DNA of 64,000 bases from Sipunculus nudus (Eukaryota; Annelida; Sipuncula; Golfingiida; Sipunculidae): contig CM049319.1 in the NCBI GenBank assembly GCA_026874595.1, positions 20,759,601-20,823,600 on the forward strand. Direction: 5' to 3'. Position 1 is the first letter of the stretch. Each line of letters opens with the position of its first letter. The position numbers and the translations under genes were made by a program. Below, piece by piece: positions 10,876 to 23,353 of this stretch. A model generated the notes under the pieces. That model worked only from the letters and a program-made list of their open reading frames with translations. It was not told the origin of the DNA and did not search any database.

Positions 10876-12208
10876 TTTTGAGAATCAAAAGTTGGCTATT
10901 TTTTTCCACAAGCATTCACTGGGCAAGGACAGCTTGCTTTCCGTTAATAAGAATGGAATAATGTGTGATGGTTACCATAAAGAAAATGTCCTGAAATGGC
11001 AAATTTTGCACTGATACATATTTGTATGTAGACATTAGTGAGGATCAGATCAAAATGATCAGTGCTTATGATAAAAAAGATATACTGAAATTGTATTTTA
11101 GCTGTGTTCTTTGCATTGCTAATGAAAATATTGGCAGTATTTGTATCAAATGCAATTGAGCCTTGATTGACAGATATCTTGGTCAAACTGGTATAGAATT
11201 TGACCTATTTATTACTCTTTTTTTTCAAAACTTACTAATACCTACTTAACAACAATTTATCAATGTCATTAAGGCCTTTTTGGGTTATTCCAATGATCCC
11301 TTAAGGTGATTATTTTGTATACAAAAGATGAAACAAAAATATTGCAAAAGCTTTTTTTAACTTGTAATTCTAATTAGCTGTAATATCCAGTTTGGTTAAT
11401 GATATGGCTGCATTAATTTTTATAGAACATATTAAAAATTAAAATTATTCCTTGTAAACTGGGCCGATGGCTGATTGGATATGTGCAAAACTCAAATCTT
11501 GGCTGTGCTAGATAGTGGATACTGAGACTACAGAACCAAGAACATACCCTCTTCCAATAAATATGTTCTCGTGTTATCGCTTACCGCTGAATGGCAGGTG
11601 GCCACAGAATTTTACAGTACCAACGTTGCACACCCGTGTGAAAGTTTTACACATAGAGTAAACCAGTCGGACAGCTAGACAGAAAATCCTACCAATATAA
11701 CCGAATATCTCTGTAAATGCATAAAAAATCAGCCTCTACACGGATTACAACAGACCTGACACTCCCTTAAAAATATACGTCGCCATATTTCTCAACCAGT
11801 GAATCAACTCGAAAGCTCGTTGTAACAACAAATGAAATATATAACAATCAAGGAATTTACACAAATTTATATTTGCTATACAGAACTACTGAATTTGAAG
11901 TCTTCACATATTACAGAAACTGAATGCGATTCGGTAAAAATTGGCAGTTTGTGGCAGCAGTAGTGTTAGGAGGCAGGCAAAACAGCTCTGGCTGACCCTG
12001 GGCCAGCCGACGCTATAAATCCCGCGCTGACCTAGTTGCAGACCAGTCATGTCACGGCCCTGTAAGCCGGGGACGGCTGGACTGCACACGGTCAATCAGC
12101 AGTTTAAGTGTAAACAGATACAGTGCAAAGCGGCGTGTTGTGTGGCGTGTCAGCCTGTGAGCGGTCAACCCGTGATGTGGGCACTGATAACGCTGGACTG
12201 ATAGGTGT
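10876..12208. other. Non-coding stretch upstream of the C2H2 pseudogene
   Basis: AT-rich until about 11900, then GC-richer (11940-12200). Read on the minus strand, the GC-richer block contains GGGATTTATAGCG, a TATA-like box that could belong to an old promoter of the downstream gene. No coding region is supported. Confidence 0.3.
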
Positions 12209-12391
12209 TAGGCCAAAATAAAAAAAAGGTATGGTTCTCAGGCACTTTTTTCAGAAATCAATGCGGGCGGGCGCTTTTTTTATTTTAAATTGTTTGGTAT
12301 GTTTTGATAAAAATGTCAAATGATAAGGGAAAAGCATTAAAATTGATGCGGGCGGTGCCTGAGAACCATACCTTTAATTTTTTTGGCCTTA
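12209..12391. mobile_element. MITE with ~37-bp terminal inverted repeats
   Basis: The left end (12209-12245) and right end (12354-12391) are near-perfect inverted copies. The inner 20 bp (aaaggtatggttctcaggca and its complement) match exactly, and the ends read TTA-GGCCAAA and TTTGGCC-TTAA. The total is ~183 bp with no ORF. The TTA/TTAA flanks could be a target-site duplication of a TTAA-type superfamily such as piggyBac. Two internal GATGCGGGCGG-like motifs are also present. Confidence 0.8.
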
Positions 12392-12624
12392 ATTCCCTTA
12401 CAGGAACATGCAGTGTGAAATAACACAAATAATTTGTGTATTGTTACGGTTATTTTTAACAGTGTGTGAACGCCGGGAAATGTTATTCTGAGGACCTAAG
12501 TACGAGTATATAAAGCAGTGATCCTTCCAGGTAGGTGGCCATAATGACGTGTTGTGCTGATATGTATAGCTGTAGAGTTCCTGAGTATGTTTGTCTTTTT
12601 CCTTTCTAACTCCATTTGTGCAAT

Positions 12625-12720
12625 GCCTGTTGGGTGATCGTGTTAGGGCGCTGGACGTGTGAGCGCAAGGCTGTAAGTTCGTTACCCGTTATGACCGCCT
12701 TGCGCAGTAAGACTCCTAGC
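12625..12720 (+). mobile_element. Possible tRNA-derived SINE head
   Basis: The stretch gcgctggacgtgtgagcgca followed by aaggctgtaagttcgttaccc resembles the anticodon and T-arm half of a tRNA with a B-box-like AGTTCGTTACC. An A-box-like tagggcgctgg precedes it. The downstream body is not recognised. Confidence 0.4.
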
Positions 12721-13349
12721 CGAACTCTTCACCACAATGGTGCTCTCCGGTACCCAGGAGTGAATGGGTATTGTGTAAGCCCCTGCCGAGTTGTTGTATG
12801 GAAAAAGTCGAATTTTTGGGCGAGCTTCGGCCGGACATTGTTTACTTTGACGAATCTCGTCAATATTTTATCAACACGTCGCTTTTTTAGCACTGAGTTA
12901 AAGAGCGACGAGGACTCGCTGGAAATTCGGCAAAAGTTTTGCTCGTTAGTAGATAGGGAGGAGATCGCCGGGGCTCCCAGCATGCATCGCTGGGGAGTTT
13001 TGGATCGTCCGAAGTTTCCAGTTGCGTTGTTTGGGAGGACCCATGAGAAGACTCGATCGAGTTAAAGAGCGTCGAACGAGTTCTAAACGATATTTGGAGG
13101 AGGCTCATACGTGGTTTCAACGACGTCCTGTCGGGCCCCATTACATTTCAGGTGCAGAAAATATCTTTTGAATCGGCCGGGCCTCGATACTAATGTGACC
13201 ACAATCTATGTAAATTGACGGATGTCAGCCGGATTTTTAAAACTGACGAGGAGCTCGCTGCTTGGCCGATTTTAAAAATCCACTCGAGCTCAGCCGGTAA
13301 TGTGACTTAGGCCTATGAGTGACAGACAATTAGAACGAATAACCTTCTA
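12721..13349. other. GC-richer block without recognised gene
   Basis: Overlapping open frames occur on both strands (for example 12616-13065 plus and 12887-13141 minus). Their compositions mirror each other and no family motif could be recognised, so they may be part of an unidentified element. It ends where the segmental duplication begins. Confidence 0.3.
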
Positions 13350-13776
13350 GTGCCTGTTAAGGCTGCTTGTTTTGTATGCTCCCTAATAAGCCGAGTAAAG
13401 CTACATGAGTGAACAGGCCGAAGTGACCAGGAAGGCAAAGTGTAAAGTCAGATCAGACTGACATTGTGGGCGATATAAGATATTAAAGCCCCACTTTACC
13501 TTTATCAGTCTTTTTGGAATAGAACAGCACGGTCGACGCGCATTGGAACTGGGAGGCAAAGAGAGGGCGCTCGAGTCAGGCCAGCGAGAAAAATCTGGGA
13601 TCACATCAGCGGGGTACGGCGGGCAAGGAAGAAGTTGACCAAAGAATGTGGGCATACAAGTCCAAACAGAATATCCCACCGATACACCAGATAGAAATGA
13701 ATCGTTGAAGCGCTCCGGATATGCTCATTTTACCTCGTAATTTTTCCACTAGAGTAGAGTTTGTACACAAGATAGG

Positions 13777-13799
13777 TAAACGTATTAAAGATACGTTTA
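13777..13799. promoter_or_regulatory. Short inverted repeat upstream of sulfotransferase copy A
   Basis: Arms taaacgtat and atacgttta around taaag, identical to 23354-23376 upstream of the intact copy. It could be a regulatory palindrome or a hairpin; its function is unknown. Confidence 0.3.
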
Positions 13800-14042
13800 T
13801 TTTATGTTCTGGTCTCTGTACTAACTGTGTACGAGCGCGTGCAGACAATCATACATAGAAACAGACACACAGACAAAGAACGCCGTTATGGTGCTTTGCG
13901 CAAGTTAATGGCTATAATAAATAAGTATATTGATTTACGAGCCAAACGTGTTGCTTCACAATGGCTATAAACCACTAAATTCATACAGGTGCTATTTCAG
14001 CAGAGTGATAAGACATATTAAATACATAAGCTGGCCACAGCT

Positions 14043-14075
<33 letters not shown>
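14043..14075. repeat. (TA)n(TG)n microsatellite
   Basis: About 7 TA units followed by about 9 TG units, just upstream of the sulfotransferase pseudogene. The intact copy has only a short TA-rich stretch here. Confidence 0.9.
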
Positions 14076-14111
14076 TGAGGTAAACACATATAAGGTTCCT
14101 ACATTCCTGGT

Positions 14112-15145
14112 GTGAAGACTGAGAATATCTTCATTTGTCATCACTGCAAGACGGCAGCAATCATGGTTCAGAGACCGTATAGACCGTGTGTTCTGGTAAC
14201 GTATTTTGTTTGTTCCTCTGGCTATGTGTGCATGCAGAAACGTATCCATCACTGGTTTGAAGTGCAACAGGAATAAAAAAAAGCTATGTCGACTAGAAAA
14301 GACGGAGATAAAGTTGTTCAAGAAGACAGTTCCCTTTCCTCGTCGCCAAATATGTCTTTAGACTTTGCAACTCAATCTACATTGATGAAACGGCTTCTAC
14401 AAGCAGATGTCCTAGGTGCGATAACGGGAGGAATTCAAACGCTGGAAACCTTTTTAAGACTCCATCCTAACATTGTACAGGCACCAATCGGCTTTTTTAC
14501 CTACCGGAGCGCAGTGACTAAAGGCATAGACTGGTACTGGTCTCTCAACCCGGTCACATGAACAACGGATAACAATGACAGCTTCGGGAGGGTTTTGTGG
14601 GGAAACCTCAAATAAAAGTGCAAAATACTTTATGATATATCTCCAAATATTAAATTAATTTTTAATATTTTAAAGGCATCCAATTCAATGAGCAATATCA
14701 CATTTTCAATGTGGCGTCTGGCCAGCCCATACTGGAGAAATAAAATAATAGAAGACGCTATAAGTTACCAGGATGACCGGACACAGCTAAATCTCAACAC
14801 GGCTTTTTATCAAACATGGTATTTACTACCTTTGTTTCTTTGCTAATTTTAAGTATTTCCCTATGATCAGTTCCAGATATTAGATTCTACCCTGTTCTTT
14901 AAAAACCCGCTCGTCGAACTAGCGAAAGTCGAAGCGTTCTAGGCATTCTTCGCAGGTTTGACTCAAGTATGATATTTAACAGTGAGGAAAAAGGGTTTTA
15001 TTGCTATAGGAAGGACGGCGAGGATCAGTGTATGGGAGTTCTGAAAGGAGTTAATAAGAGTCTTCTAAAGCAGATGAGAGCCTACTACCGTCCTTACAAT
15101 GAGAAACTATAAGCATTGTTCAACCGAAGATTTGACTAGCCATGA
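14112..15145 (+). pseudogene. Heparan-sulfate 3-O-sulfotransferase-like pseudogene (copy A)
   Basis: Collinear with the intact gene at 23646-24695 over its whole length. Damage: the first ATG is GTG (14112-14114). The segment 14286-14561 is open and encodes MSTRKDGDKVVQEDSS through FFTYRSAVTKGIDWYW, but the PAPS-binding KGGTQ has become TGGIQ. Several small deletions follow, shifting the frame after 14550, and the terminal Trp codon is TAG (15137-15139). The 3' part still shows the collinear GFYCYRKDGED(Q)C stretch. It is clearly a dead paralogue of its neighbour. Confidence 0.9.
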
Positions 15146-15476
15146 AACCGCTACATCCTTCACACTGCAGAACAGAACATTCAAACTGTGATAGGCGTTA
15201 GGGTAACAATGTATTATTTCATGTGTCTCAGATATGAATATTTACATGTCACCCGTAGTGTTATATTACAACAAAAAAGAGCATATGGTGGTATGAGGAA
15301 AAAAACATTAGTAACAGGGACTGGTTGAGAATCACTTGAAACTAATTCACAGCACAAATGCTTAAAAGGTTATCTATAATTTGTCGAGGAGCAATTTTGC
15401 ATACTTTTTTTTTATATTAGAATTATAAAAATATTTTGCATATAATGATATATGTAGATACACTCTCTGTCCCTTT

Positions 15477-15479
<3 letters not shown>

Positions 15480-15516
<37 letters not shown>
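15480..15516. repeat. (TA)n microsatellite
   Basis: Pure TA run of about 37 bases in the 3' flank of the sulfotransferase pseudogene. A shorter run at 15738-15756 sits at the equivalent place in the internal duplicate. Confidence 0.9.
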
Positions 15517-15520
<4 letters not shown>

Positions 15521-15597
15521 TTTCATACCGATAGCTTTTTATATACAATAGAGGATGCGCGAACTACACCCGATTTGCTTTACCTTCATCCATGTCT

Positions 15598-15720
15598 GTC
15601 ATGCTATTGTCAATGAGAGTCTTCTAAAGCAGATTAGAGGCTACTATCATCGATTTGCTTTTTTCAAAAATACATATTTTTCCAGTGTTCACACTTCATA
15701 ACATTCAAACTGAGAAAGGC
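15598..15720 (+). pseudogene. Second 3'-end fragment of the sulfotransferase (internal duplicate)
   Basis: catgctattgtcaatgagag followed by tcttctaaagcagat matches the last coding part of the intact gene near 24591-24640. The following 3' flank (ttcacacttc, aacattcaaactgag) matches 24740-24765. The flanking gcgcgaactacacccgattt motif is likewise present twice (15556 and 15800). A ~240-bp segment was therefore duplicated downstream of the pseudogene. Confidence 0.75.
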
Positions 15721-18451
15721 TTATTTTTTATAATGTATTATATATATATATATATAGTTATTTTTTATACTGATAGCTTTTTATATATAATACAGGAGGC
15801 GCACACTACACGCGATTTCCGATACCTCCATACGTGTTTTGCTAAATATCATACATCTCTCGATCAGGAATGGTTTGATGTATCAGCCTGAAATTTTGCA
15901 TGTAGAAAGATCTTTGGAAAAAGGAGGCGCCACCTATAAAATATTGTTAAGGCTTTCGTCCGTCCGTCTTGGGATACTTCTGAGGTTTGTCACGTCAAAG
16001 ACATTCTATTCCTCATTTTATCCTTACCCGTTAGATTCGGCGGATGCACAAGGTCGCTTTTGCTTGAAGTTTTAATCATTTTAAAGAGACTGGCTACCTC
16101 GGCAACCCAGGTAAACGCAAGTTTTAGTACATCTCCATGTATACGTAATAGTCAATGTTTAACGTCAGTCAATTAACAAATATTCTGATTCACTCAGGCA
16201 AACAATTAAATGCACTTTACATATTGAATAAAAAGCCAGACATTTTCCCTTATATTGATTAAATATTTTCTTTATTATCACATAGTTATAAAAACAGTAT
16301 GATTTGAATCGTTATAGCCCGCAGGTACACAAGTTCATGACCATGACACGATGGAAGTATCCAGAGTAACGTCGCACAGGAAAACGAATTCTCAAGTGAG
16401 TCTCTGTGTGAGACAATTCACAGAAATCAACAGGCGGAATGACAAAAGGCGTTATTATGTGTTACTGAGTCTACACAGAGTGTCACGGTCGTTTACATCA
16501 TATTTGACCTTAATTTCCAGGATCACATATTTACATGCCTGTCAGCGGTAATAACATTATTTATATCGCCTACTGGCGTAAAAGAGCTTGTTTCGGGGCT
16601 TTTAAAAACTCTGTATTACTGCCGAATATAATAGAAGCGGATCGGGGGGGGGGGGGTCCCCCTAATCCAGGCAAGGCAACCTTTTTAATGGATTCACACC
16701 AATATTTTCCAGAGTGGATCCCCTCCTTTCTCTGGACCTGAGTCTCGTTTTCAGATTTTCTCCTCAGGGAAAGACACCTCTTTAAAAATCCTGGATCCGC
16801 CCTTGTGTAAGTGCTCTTAAAATAAGATACACTTCATTGCCAGGGTTATAGCCTAAGGGGGGTTGGTGACAATGTGCCCCTTTCCCCGAATCGACTTTGT
16901 ATGCGGAAATGATGTTTTTTTTTAAAACATGTTAACATCAAATTTTATTATCATATTCTTTCATTCGCACCAAGCTACTATAGTCTGTTCCACCAGCAGA
17001 TGTCCACTAAAGCTGATCAGGTACCAGAGGCCTAATATGAGATATAAAATTTCAAAACAAAAACCCAGGGGCAGATCCTGGATTTAGGGAAAGAAGGGGG
17101 TCTAACCCAGGAGAACTCATTGCCAAACCTAGAAAATATCATCAGGTCCGGAACGATGGGCGGGGTCGGGTTCCAGGTGGCCCCAATTGGTTTGGACCTC
17201 TAAAAAAGGTTGTGGTGGCTTAAAATAGGAGTCCGGATCAGCTGGACCCCACCCCAAACATCATCTTCTGAAAACCAAAATTTATATACGGGGGCTGCCT
17301 TTTCGTTTGGGAGGGGTTTAATTCGCGATATTCTTGAAAAGGGAATTATCACGAAAATCAATCCTGGATTAGAGACCCATCGTGTAAGGCAAGTCGAAAG
17401 GTAAATGATTGATATTTAACATAAATAGTAATAGGTTTTTGTATGCTAATTATAAATTATTGCTATTATAAATGAGATTGCTATTATAAATTAGACAAAA
17501 GTAATGAATTACTACAATACTACTTATTCCTCCATTGCTGCTGATTAATTTTGCAACAGATATGTACATTTATGAAAGGATTCACAAATTTCGATGGGCG
17601 CCGGACTGTGAAACAGACTAAAGTATAGGTAGTAACTTGAGAAATGAGGTATGGATCCACACAAATGACTATTAAATAAATATATGTGTGTGTGTGTGTG
17701 TGTGTCTGTATGTGTAAACCCATGTACGCATGTGTGCCACTGCCTAGTGGTACCTTGAATGTCTGCTACCTTTAAAGTACTGTATTCCCCATACATCTAG
17801 TTAATTATTTCTACATCAACTCTATTCCTTATCTGTCTCTTGACATGATTTGTTGACTATTTGCTTGTGCACATTTCATTGAATACCTGAAGCAATAATC
17901 GTTCCTACTTTACATTTACGGGTATAGTGGAAATAACTGACCTGTATATTATATCAAAACAATTGTTTTACATGTTCTTTATAAAACCTACGTTTGCTTT
18001 TGTATTGACCTACCTTAATTAAGCCATATTTCAATCGTACAACCGATTCGTCATGGAAATATCGCCGTCCTTGCATGGTTCAAAACACACCTGGTACTGA
18101 CCAAAACTAACAACATAGGCTCCATGCACACCTCGCTGGCTGGTTTCAGTTTTGCTGACAATAGATACATGGCTAGCATCGCTAACATAGTCGTATTGTC
18201 ATAATGGAATCGGTCGATGATGCGAGAATGCAGAGGGAGCAAATAAAAGTCGAATTTTCTTTACTAAGAGTAACCATAAAACTCTCATCACGCGGCGATG
18301 AAAGCGCAGCTCTGGATGAAACCATGATGTTTTCTTTCACCAGACAGACTCCTCACCTTGTGTCTTAGTGTATCATAAACGGTCAAACCAGGCAGCAGAA
18401 AAATCAGTTGTTTCTTTAGAAGCGCAAGATTTCTGCTGCCTAGGGGGCGTA

Positions 18452-18452
<1 letters not shown>
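15721..18452. other. Duplicated non-coding flank in copy A
   Basis: No gene. It holds a G-run (16647-16656), a TG microsatellite (17685-17704) and blocks matching 25.1-28 kb. The ORF at 18051-18242 (minus) has no recognised motif. Confidence 0.5.

Positions 18453-18521
<69 letters not shown>
18453..18521. repeat. (TA)34 microsatellite
   Basis: Pure TA run of about 69 bases. Confidence 0.95.
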
Positions 18522-18524
<3 letters not shown>

Positions 18525-19984
18525 CCTCTATAGGATTAATATGATGCCCCTCTCTCTTCTCTTATCCTTAAATAAATATGTATGTATCAGGTCAATTAGT
18601 AAAGAAGTATTGATAATATTCTAATTTTGAACACATGAGAGTTCATGCTTGTGGGCCTTTCCCAAAATATTACGTCATTTTGTGAATACCATCACTCAGC
18701 CGCATACGGCGCCGGCCGGGGAACCGTACAGTATGAGTTTTGAAATCACCGTATCCGTTGCCGTTACAACATGATTGAATAAATCGTTGATTATGTCTGG
18801 GAAAGATTCTTTTTTTACCAAAGTATAGTTCTAACTAATTCCATGTCTGTGTGCGTTTCCTCGTCGGTACGAGTGGAAATACAGATCTAATATATATTTA
18901 GCAAATATTTAGCAAAGGTTTTCTGTAAAATCATGCTGCACACAGTCACCTGCACCTGTCAATAACAAGAGCCATCTTTCTTAACAAACGACCGTGTGAG
19001 GCCAAACAAACAATTGTTATTTTTCTACGGACGCTGGGACAAATGGCGGGAGCTGGAGAATTTATAAAAAGGAACGTTTACCGATCGAGACAAAACACAT
19101 GGAACTCTGTCAGTTTGCTAAAAAAACATATATTTTCCATTTGTTGATATTGAGTATTATGATCAACAAAAAATTCAGCCCATTTTCCTTACCTTTAGGA
19201 ATTCGCTTGGGGAATTTTACAGTAGTGCAAATTAGCAACATTACAAAGGACCTGTTCTTCATTTGGGGGGGGGGAGCTACGAAAATTAGAGCGGAAAAAT
19301 TTTTTGAGTGGCCTTTACTGTCACTTACAAAATATGTTCCGGCTTCACCTGGATAATAGCTACTGGAGGGTGTAGGGTCACAAGTATATACCAGTAAACC
19401 TTATAACGTGCATACAAATACGTTTACACGCAGTGGTCATACTACATTCCTTCGACACCTCCTTTAGGTTAACCACTCCTTTTAATAGTAGGATTTGCTG
19501 CGTGCACAAACAGGGAGTTAGCATAGTACCAGGAATGTTCCGACCAATCCGAGCAAAGTTATGCCTGTTGTAAATTGGACAGATCAGCGGAACCATCGCT
19601 TACTGATCAGTGCGTATTGGGTGTACGGTATTAGACATGTGTATTGTTCTAAAATAGAGGGCATACATAGCTCCAAACATGATATATGTGGAAGGTAAGA
19701 CCAACATATTAAACTAGGGACCCATGTTTCTCGACGCTTAGCTAAATCTGTCTATAATAATATTTTTATGAGCATTTTCAAAAAATGGGCCTTGTGAAAA
19801 TATATTGAGACCTTACTCTCCATGAACTTACAGCATTTTAATTTCCACAAGAATCTTTTTAAAAAAAAAGTGAGTCCAGTGATATTGACCTCTAACAAGG
19901 TAACCTCCAAACATACAGACTTCTATATCTTTCGGCAGATGTTTTGGAAGTTTGATTTATGCATCCACAATCTTTTTAAGGATA

Positions 19985-20340
19985 TGGGTCCTTTGACCTT
20001 CACCTTTGATCTCGGGTCCCCAAAATCAAAATGATTCTTACTTGAGTGGTGGGTCATAAATAGTTTAAGTTTGAAGCCAATTTGTCTATCCATAACAGAG
20101 TTATCATCGATAAATTAATTTGCAGATGGGCGTTGTGACCTGGACCTTTGAACTTGTGACCCCCAAATAAAAAATATCTAAAGTCTTAAATTGCGACAGT
20201 GTACATATCTTCTTTTCATCATTTTGGTTCTTTAAAATTGTTGCCGCCAGAAAGCGATCACTTAGGGTCAAATGGTTAGGAGTAGATGTATAAATATGGT
20301 CTATCAATGTTTTTGAATGTTTAATTACACGAGTGATTGT
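19985..20340 (+). repeat. Tandem-like tgacctttgaccttgtgacc repeat (copy A)
   Basis: Two units of about 150-190 bp share gacctttga...tgacccc(c)aaa and gaagccaatttgtctatcca. The same family forms the larger array at 29885-30680. Confidence 0.65.
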
Positions 20341-20486
20341 AGTTCTGTTGTTTCATCCCAAAAAATCGTTCTGCTAAATAAAATTTACCTGATTTTAATT
20401 TGTTTGGCTGCAAGTAATCAACATTACAATCTCCCCAACAAAATTACGTACTAACAGATCTTAAAAACTTTACCAATAACATCTAG

Positions 20487-20873
20487 TCAATCATGAATAA
20501 ATTTTCTTGATGCATCCGTAGGCCTGTAAACGAATCTTATTAAAATAGTTTTCATTCCGAGGACAATTTTCACCCATACAACTTCAATGGTACCAGACAC
20601 TGGCTGAAATACTTGCGGTTTTAGGAATGTTAAAATATTCAAAATTACACCTCCACCATGTCGGTGTCTGTGGTTTCTAAAACGCACATCCTTTTCGATG
20701 GAGACCTCAGAATAAAGTACATGTTTGTCAAGCGAAGACTCGGTTAAAGCTAAAATATGTGGTCTGAAAAGAAAGCACATTTGGCGAATCTCATCAATTT
20801 TCGGTGTTAAACTGCGTTCATTAAGCTGCGCCAAAACTAAACCCCTGAGCTTCTGATAAGCTGTGCAATGCAT
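20487..20873 (-). mobile_element. Non-LTR retrotransposon endonuclease fragment
   Basis: A 128-codon open frame with LVLAQLNERSLTPKIDEIR, HILALTESSLD, RHRHGGGVILNI and a VYRPTDASRKF end. These are the N-terminal blocks of an APE-type LINE endonuclease: the conserved N of LNxRS, the catalytic E of LTES, the RHGGGV turn and the YRP motif. The GGDFN and SDH blocks and the whole reverse transcriptase are missing, so it is a 3'-truncated relic. Its ORF1 relic lies directly upstream. Confidence 0.8.
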
Positions 20874-20989
20874 CCACTTATGAGTACACGTTATTTATTA
20901 TCGGAAGCTTGGGTCGTCATTGAGATGGGTAGGTAGGTTGAATGACGTGGAGTTTTAATCGCTAAACTAACTCAATTGATTCTGTACCA

Positions 20990-22400
20990 TTATGAATATA
21001 ATAAGATTTGGCCATTGCGTGATTTTATTCAGATTTCCCTTATTGTTTTCTGAATCTTAATGTCATGAGCAGATTGATGTTCTATGTTATTTGTGACACC
21101 ATGTACTTTCAATTCATCATCGCAGACGTTAGCTGCATTTCTCATAGTCTGACCGATTGTGTAACATTTGGAGTTTTACATATATATAAACATATGTGAT
21201 CTTTTGTATTGCATTGATGTCAAGTCCTTTCGTAATGGAATCACCAAGAATACTGGGTCCCAAAGACGATTTAGGAAAAAAGATGTTCTGTAGTCGTCAG
21301 GTTTCCAAATTGGGCGATATTTCGTGAGATGTATTCACTGTCTGAGGAGAACTGAATAGCTTACATTCCTCGAAAGAGACATGACCTTCATATTCAGATA
21401 AAGACGATTTTGATGTAGAACTCGTTTTTTCATATATCATATATCATCATGCCCATCGTCGTCGGAAAGTTTGATGTTTGATACGTCCGAAATGTGATCA
21501 ATGGTGATATTTGATTGAGAGGAGTGTGATGATTCATGGTGATGGGTTCCATTCACTAGTTGCTGTATAAGCTGGAAGTGTTCCTCTCTTAGTCTGTCAA
21601 ATTCACGTGTTTTATGTGACAATGCCTTATGTAGATCTGAGTGCAATACCAGGAACTTTTCAAGTTTAATGTTTGTTGCATTTACCGTTTCTGGCAGACC
21701 GCGTCAAGTCGGGCAAGTCCAAACAGTAGGGTATTCACTTTCTACGTCGCCAGTGCAATTCAAATGGAACCACTTAACACGTTAAGTAAATTGCACCATA
21801 GATTGTTTACTATGTTTATTGTTGTAGATACACTTATTGGAACAAGCAACATTTATTTGTTGTGGAGTCGACGTATTTTCATTAGATTTACTCTGAGTAT
21901 TTAGAGCAGCAGTGGCAGTATTTTGATCCGACCTCGCCTTACTGGAATCACTAGTGGATCTAGATTATACAGGGGATGATGATGTCTGATCAGCCGCCGA
22001 TGGGACGCTAGTAACGGATTTATTTTTATCGAGCAGCGAATATTCTTTGACTTTCGTCGACTGGCTGCAAAAGTATCATCATTTGCTCTAGGACACACTC
22101 ACTGCTTTGTTAGTGACTGCTTTCGTTCATTCATGGTTTTTGCAATTCCGTTTATCATAAACCAATTTTCACAATTTCTAACATAATTTAATTTGGAACA
22201 TTTACTACGGATATCTCGTAGAGATTTGTTTATGGTAAATATACCAGTAAAGTCATTTTCTTTACTTTTGCCGTCCACTCAGCTTTGATATGCTTACAAA
22301 GATCACCATGGGCTTTTAATAGTGAGGGCTCCACGGAGTCCCTTTTGAGTCTTGCAGCGCGAATGAGCGATTCGTTCATGATACCCTGTTCAGGCTCCGA
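20990..22400 (-). mobile_element. Decayed LINE ORF1 with GDS-type esterase remnant
   Basis: Minus-strand fragments upstream of the endonuclease relic include a coiled-coil-like piece (SHKTREFDRLREEHFQLIQQ, at 21437-21646). Downstream is SILGDSITKGLDINAIQ at about 21215-21265, a block-I motif of SGNH/GDSL hydrolases, which are known in ORF1 of some CR1/L2-like LINEs. Further upstream are basic and Ser-rich pieces (22100-21900) and MNESLIRAARLKRDSVEPS at about 22380-22320. Frames are broken by many stops. Confidence 0.55.
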
Positions 22401-22934
22401 CGAGAATACCCGTATTTGTGATTGACGCCGTATATGACGTCGTTGAGGTTAATATGCGGGATTAGGCGTCACAGGTGTTGTCTACTGGCTGGGATCGACG
22501 ACGCAATAGTTCTTTTGTTATGCGTATAACAAATGCGGATGGCCCACGAATGACTTTATATCTCACTGAAGTCTAAAATACACGGTTTATACACTCATGG
22601 ATAATATTAGGTTGATATTTTAACTGATGTATCTGAAGTCATAAGTCTAAATAATTAATATCATATATAATATCTTTGTATCATAAAAAACAGAAGTTTG
22701 TCTACTTTGTAGTCTTCTAGGCTCACTCTGTTTTGGGTGTGATCGAGATATGAACTATATATTTATGTGATATTTGTTGAAATAATCATATAAAACTCAT
22801 CCGGTATTTAGTGTTTATACTGTCCCGATATTGTATAGTCTATATGCATTGATTAAAACCTGGGCTGTTCTAGATTTTGTCAACTTAAACACTGGCATAA
22901 TGCAGAGCAGAAATAAAAAGCAGTCATCACACTG
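22401..22934. other. AT-rich spacer before segmental copy B
   Basis: No ORF or repeat was recognised. Collinearity with copy A starts close to 22935. Confidence 0.4.
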
Positions 22935-23353
22935 AAATGAAAAGTAGTCCTTGTATGCTCCCAAGGGAGCCGAGAAAAGTTACAAGATTGAACAGGCCCG
23001 AGTGACCAGGAATGCAAAGTGTAAAGTCAGATAAGACTGACCTTAAAAGCTATATCAGATATTGAAGGCCTACATTTAACTTTACTTATTCTTTGAAATA
23101 GAACACCACGGTCGACGCGCATGAGGACTGCGGGGCCAGGAAAGGGCGTTCGTGTCGGGCAAGAGGGTAAAGACTGGGATTATATCGGGGGGTACATGGC
23201 CATGAAGAGGGTGACCGAAGACTATGGGCATACGAATCCCCACAAAGTACCTCTTGGATACACCAGATAGCAATGAATCGTTCGAGCGCTCCGGATATGC
23301 TCATTTTACCTTATAATTTTACCACACGAGTAGAGTTTGTACACAAGATCGGT

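Larger units (their letters stand above)
13350..20340 (+). repeat. Segmental duplication copy A (direct)
   Basis: Long-range collinearity with 22935-30250 (offset about 9.6-9.9 kb). Shared landmarks: ccaggaa(g/t)gcaaagtgtaaag; the sulfotransferase gene; tacaagttcatgac near 16330 and 25690; the TG/TA microsatellite region at 17.7 and 27.65 kb; and the tgcctgttgtaaattgg block at 19560 and 29650. Copy A is more degraded. Parts of the block also occur inverted at 60-62 kb. Confidence 0.8.

Noticed and set aside
11465-11520. A-box-like tggctgattgg
   Set aside because: No B box; too short to call a SINE.
12616-13141. Overlapping ORFs on both strands
   Set aside because: Mirror-image frames in a GC-richer block without any family motif.
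18051-18242. 63-codon minus-strand ORF
   Set aside because: No family motif and not open in the corresponding parts of the other segmental copies.
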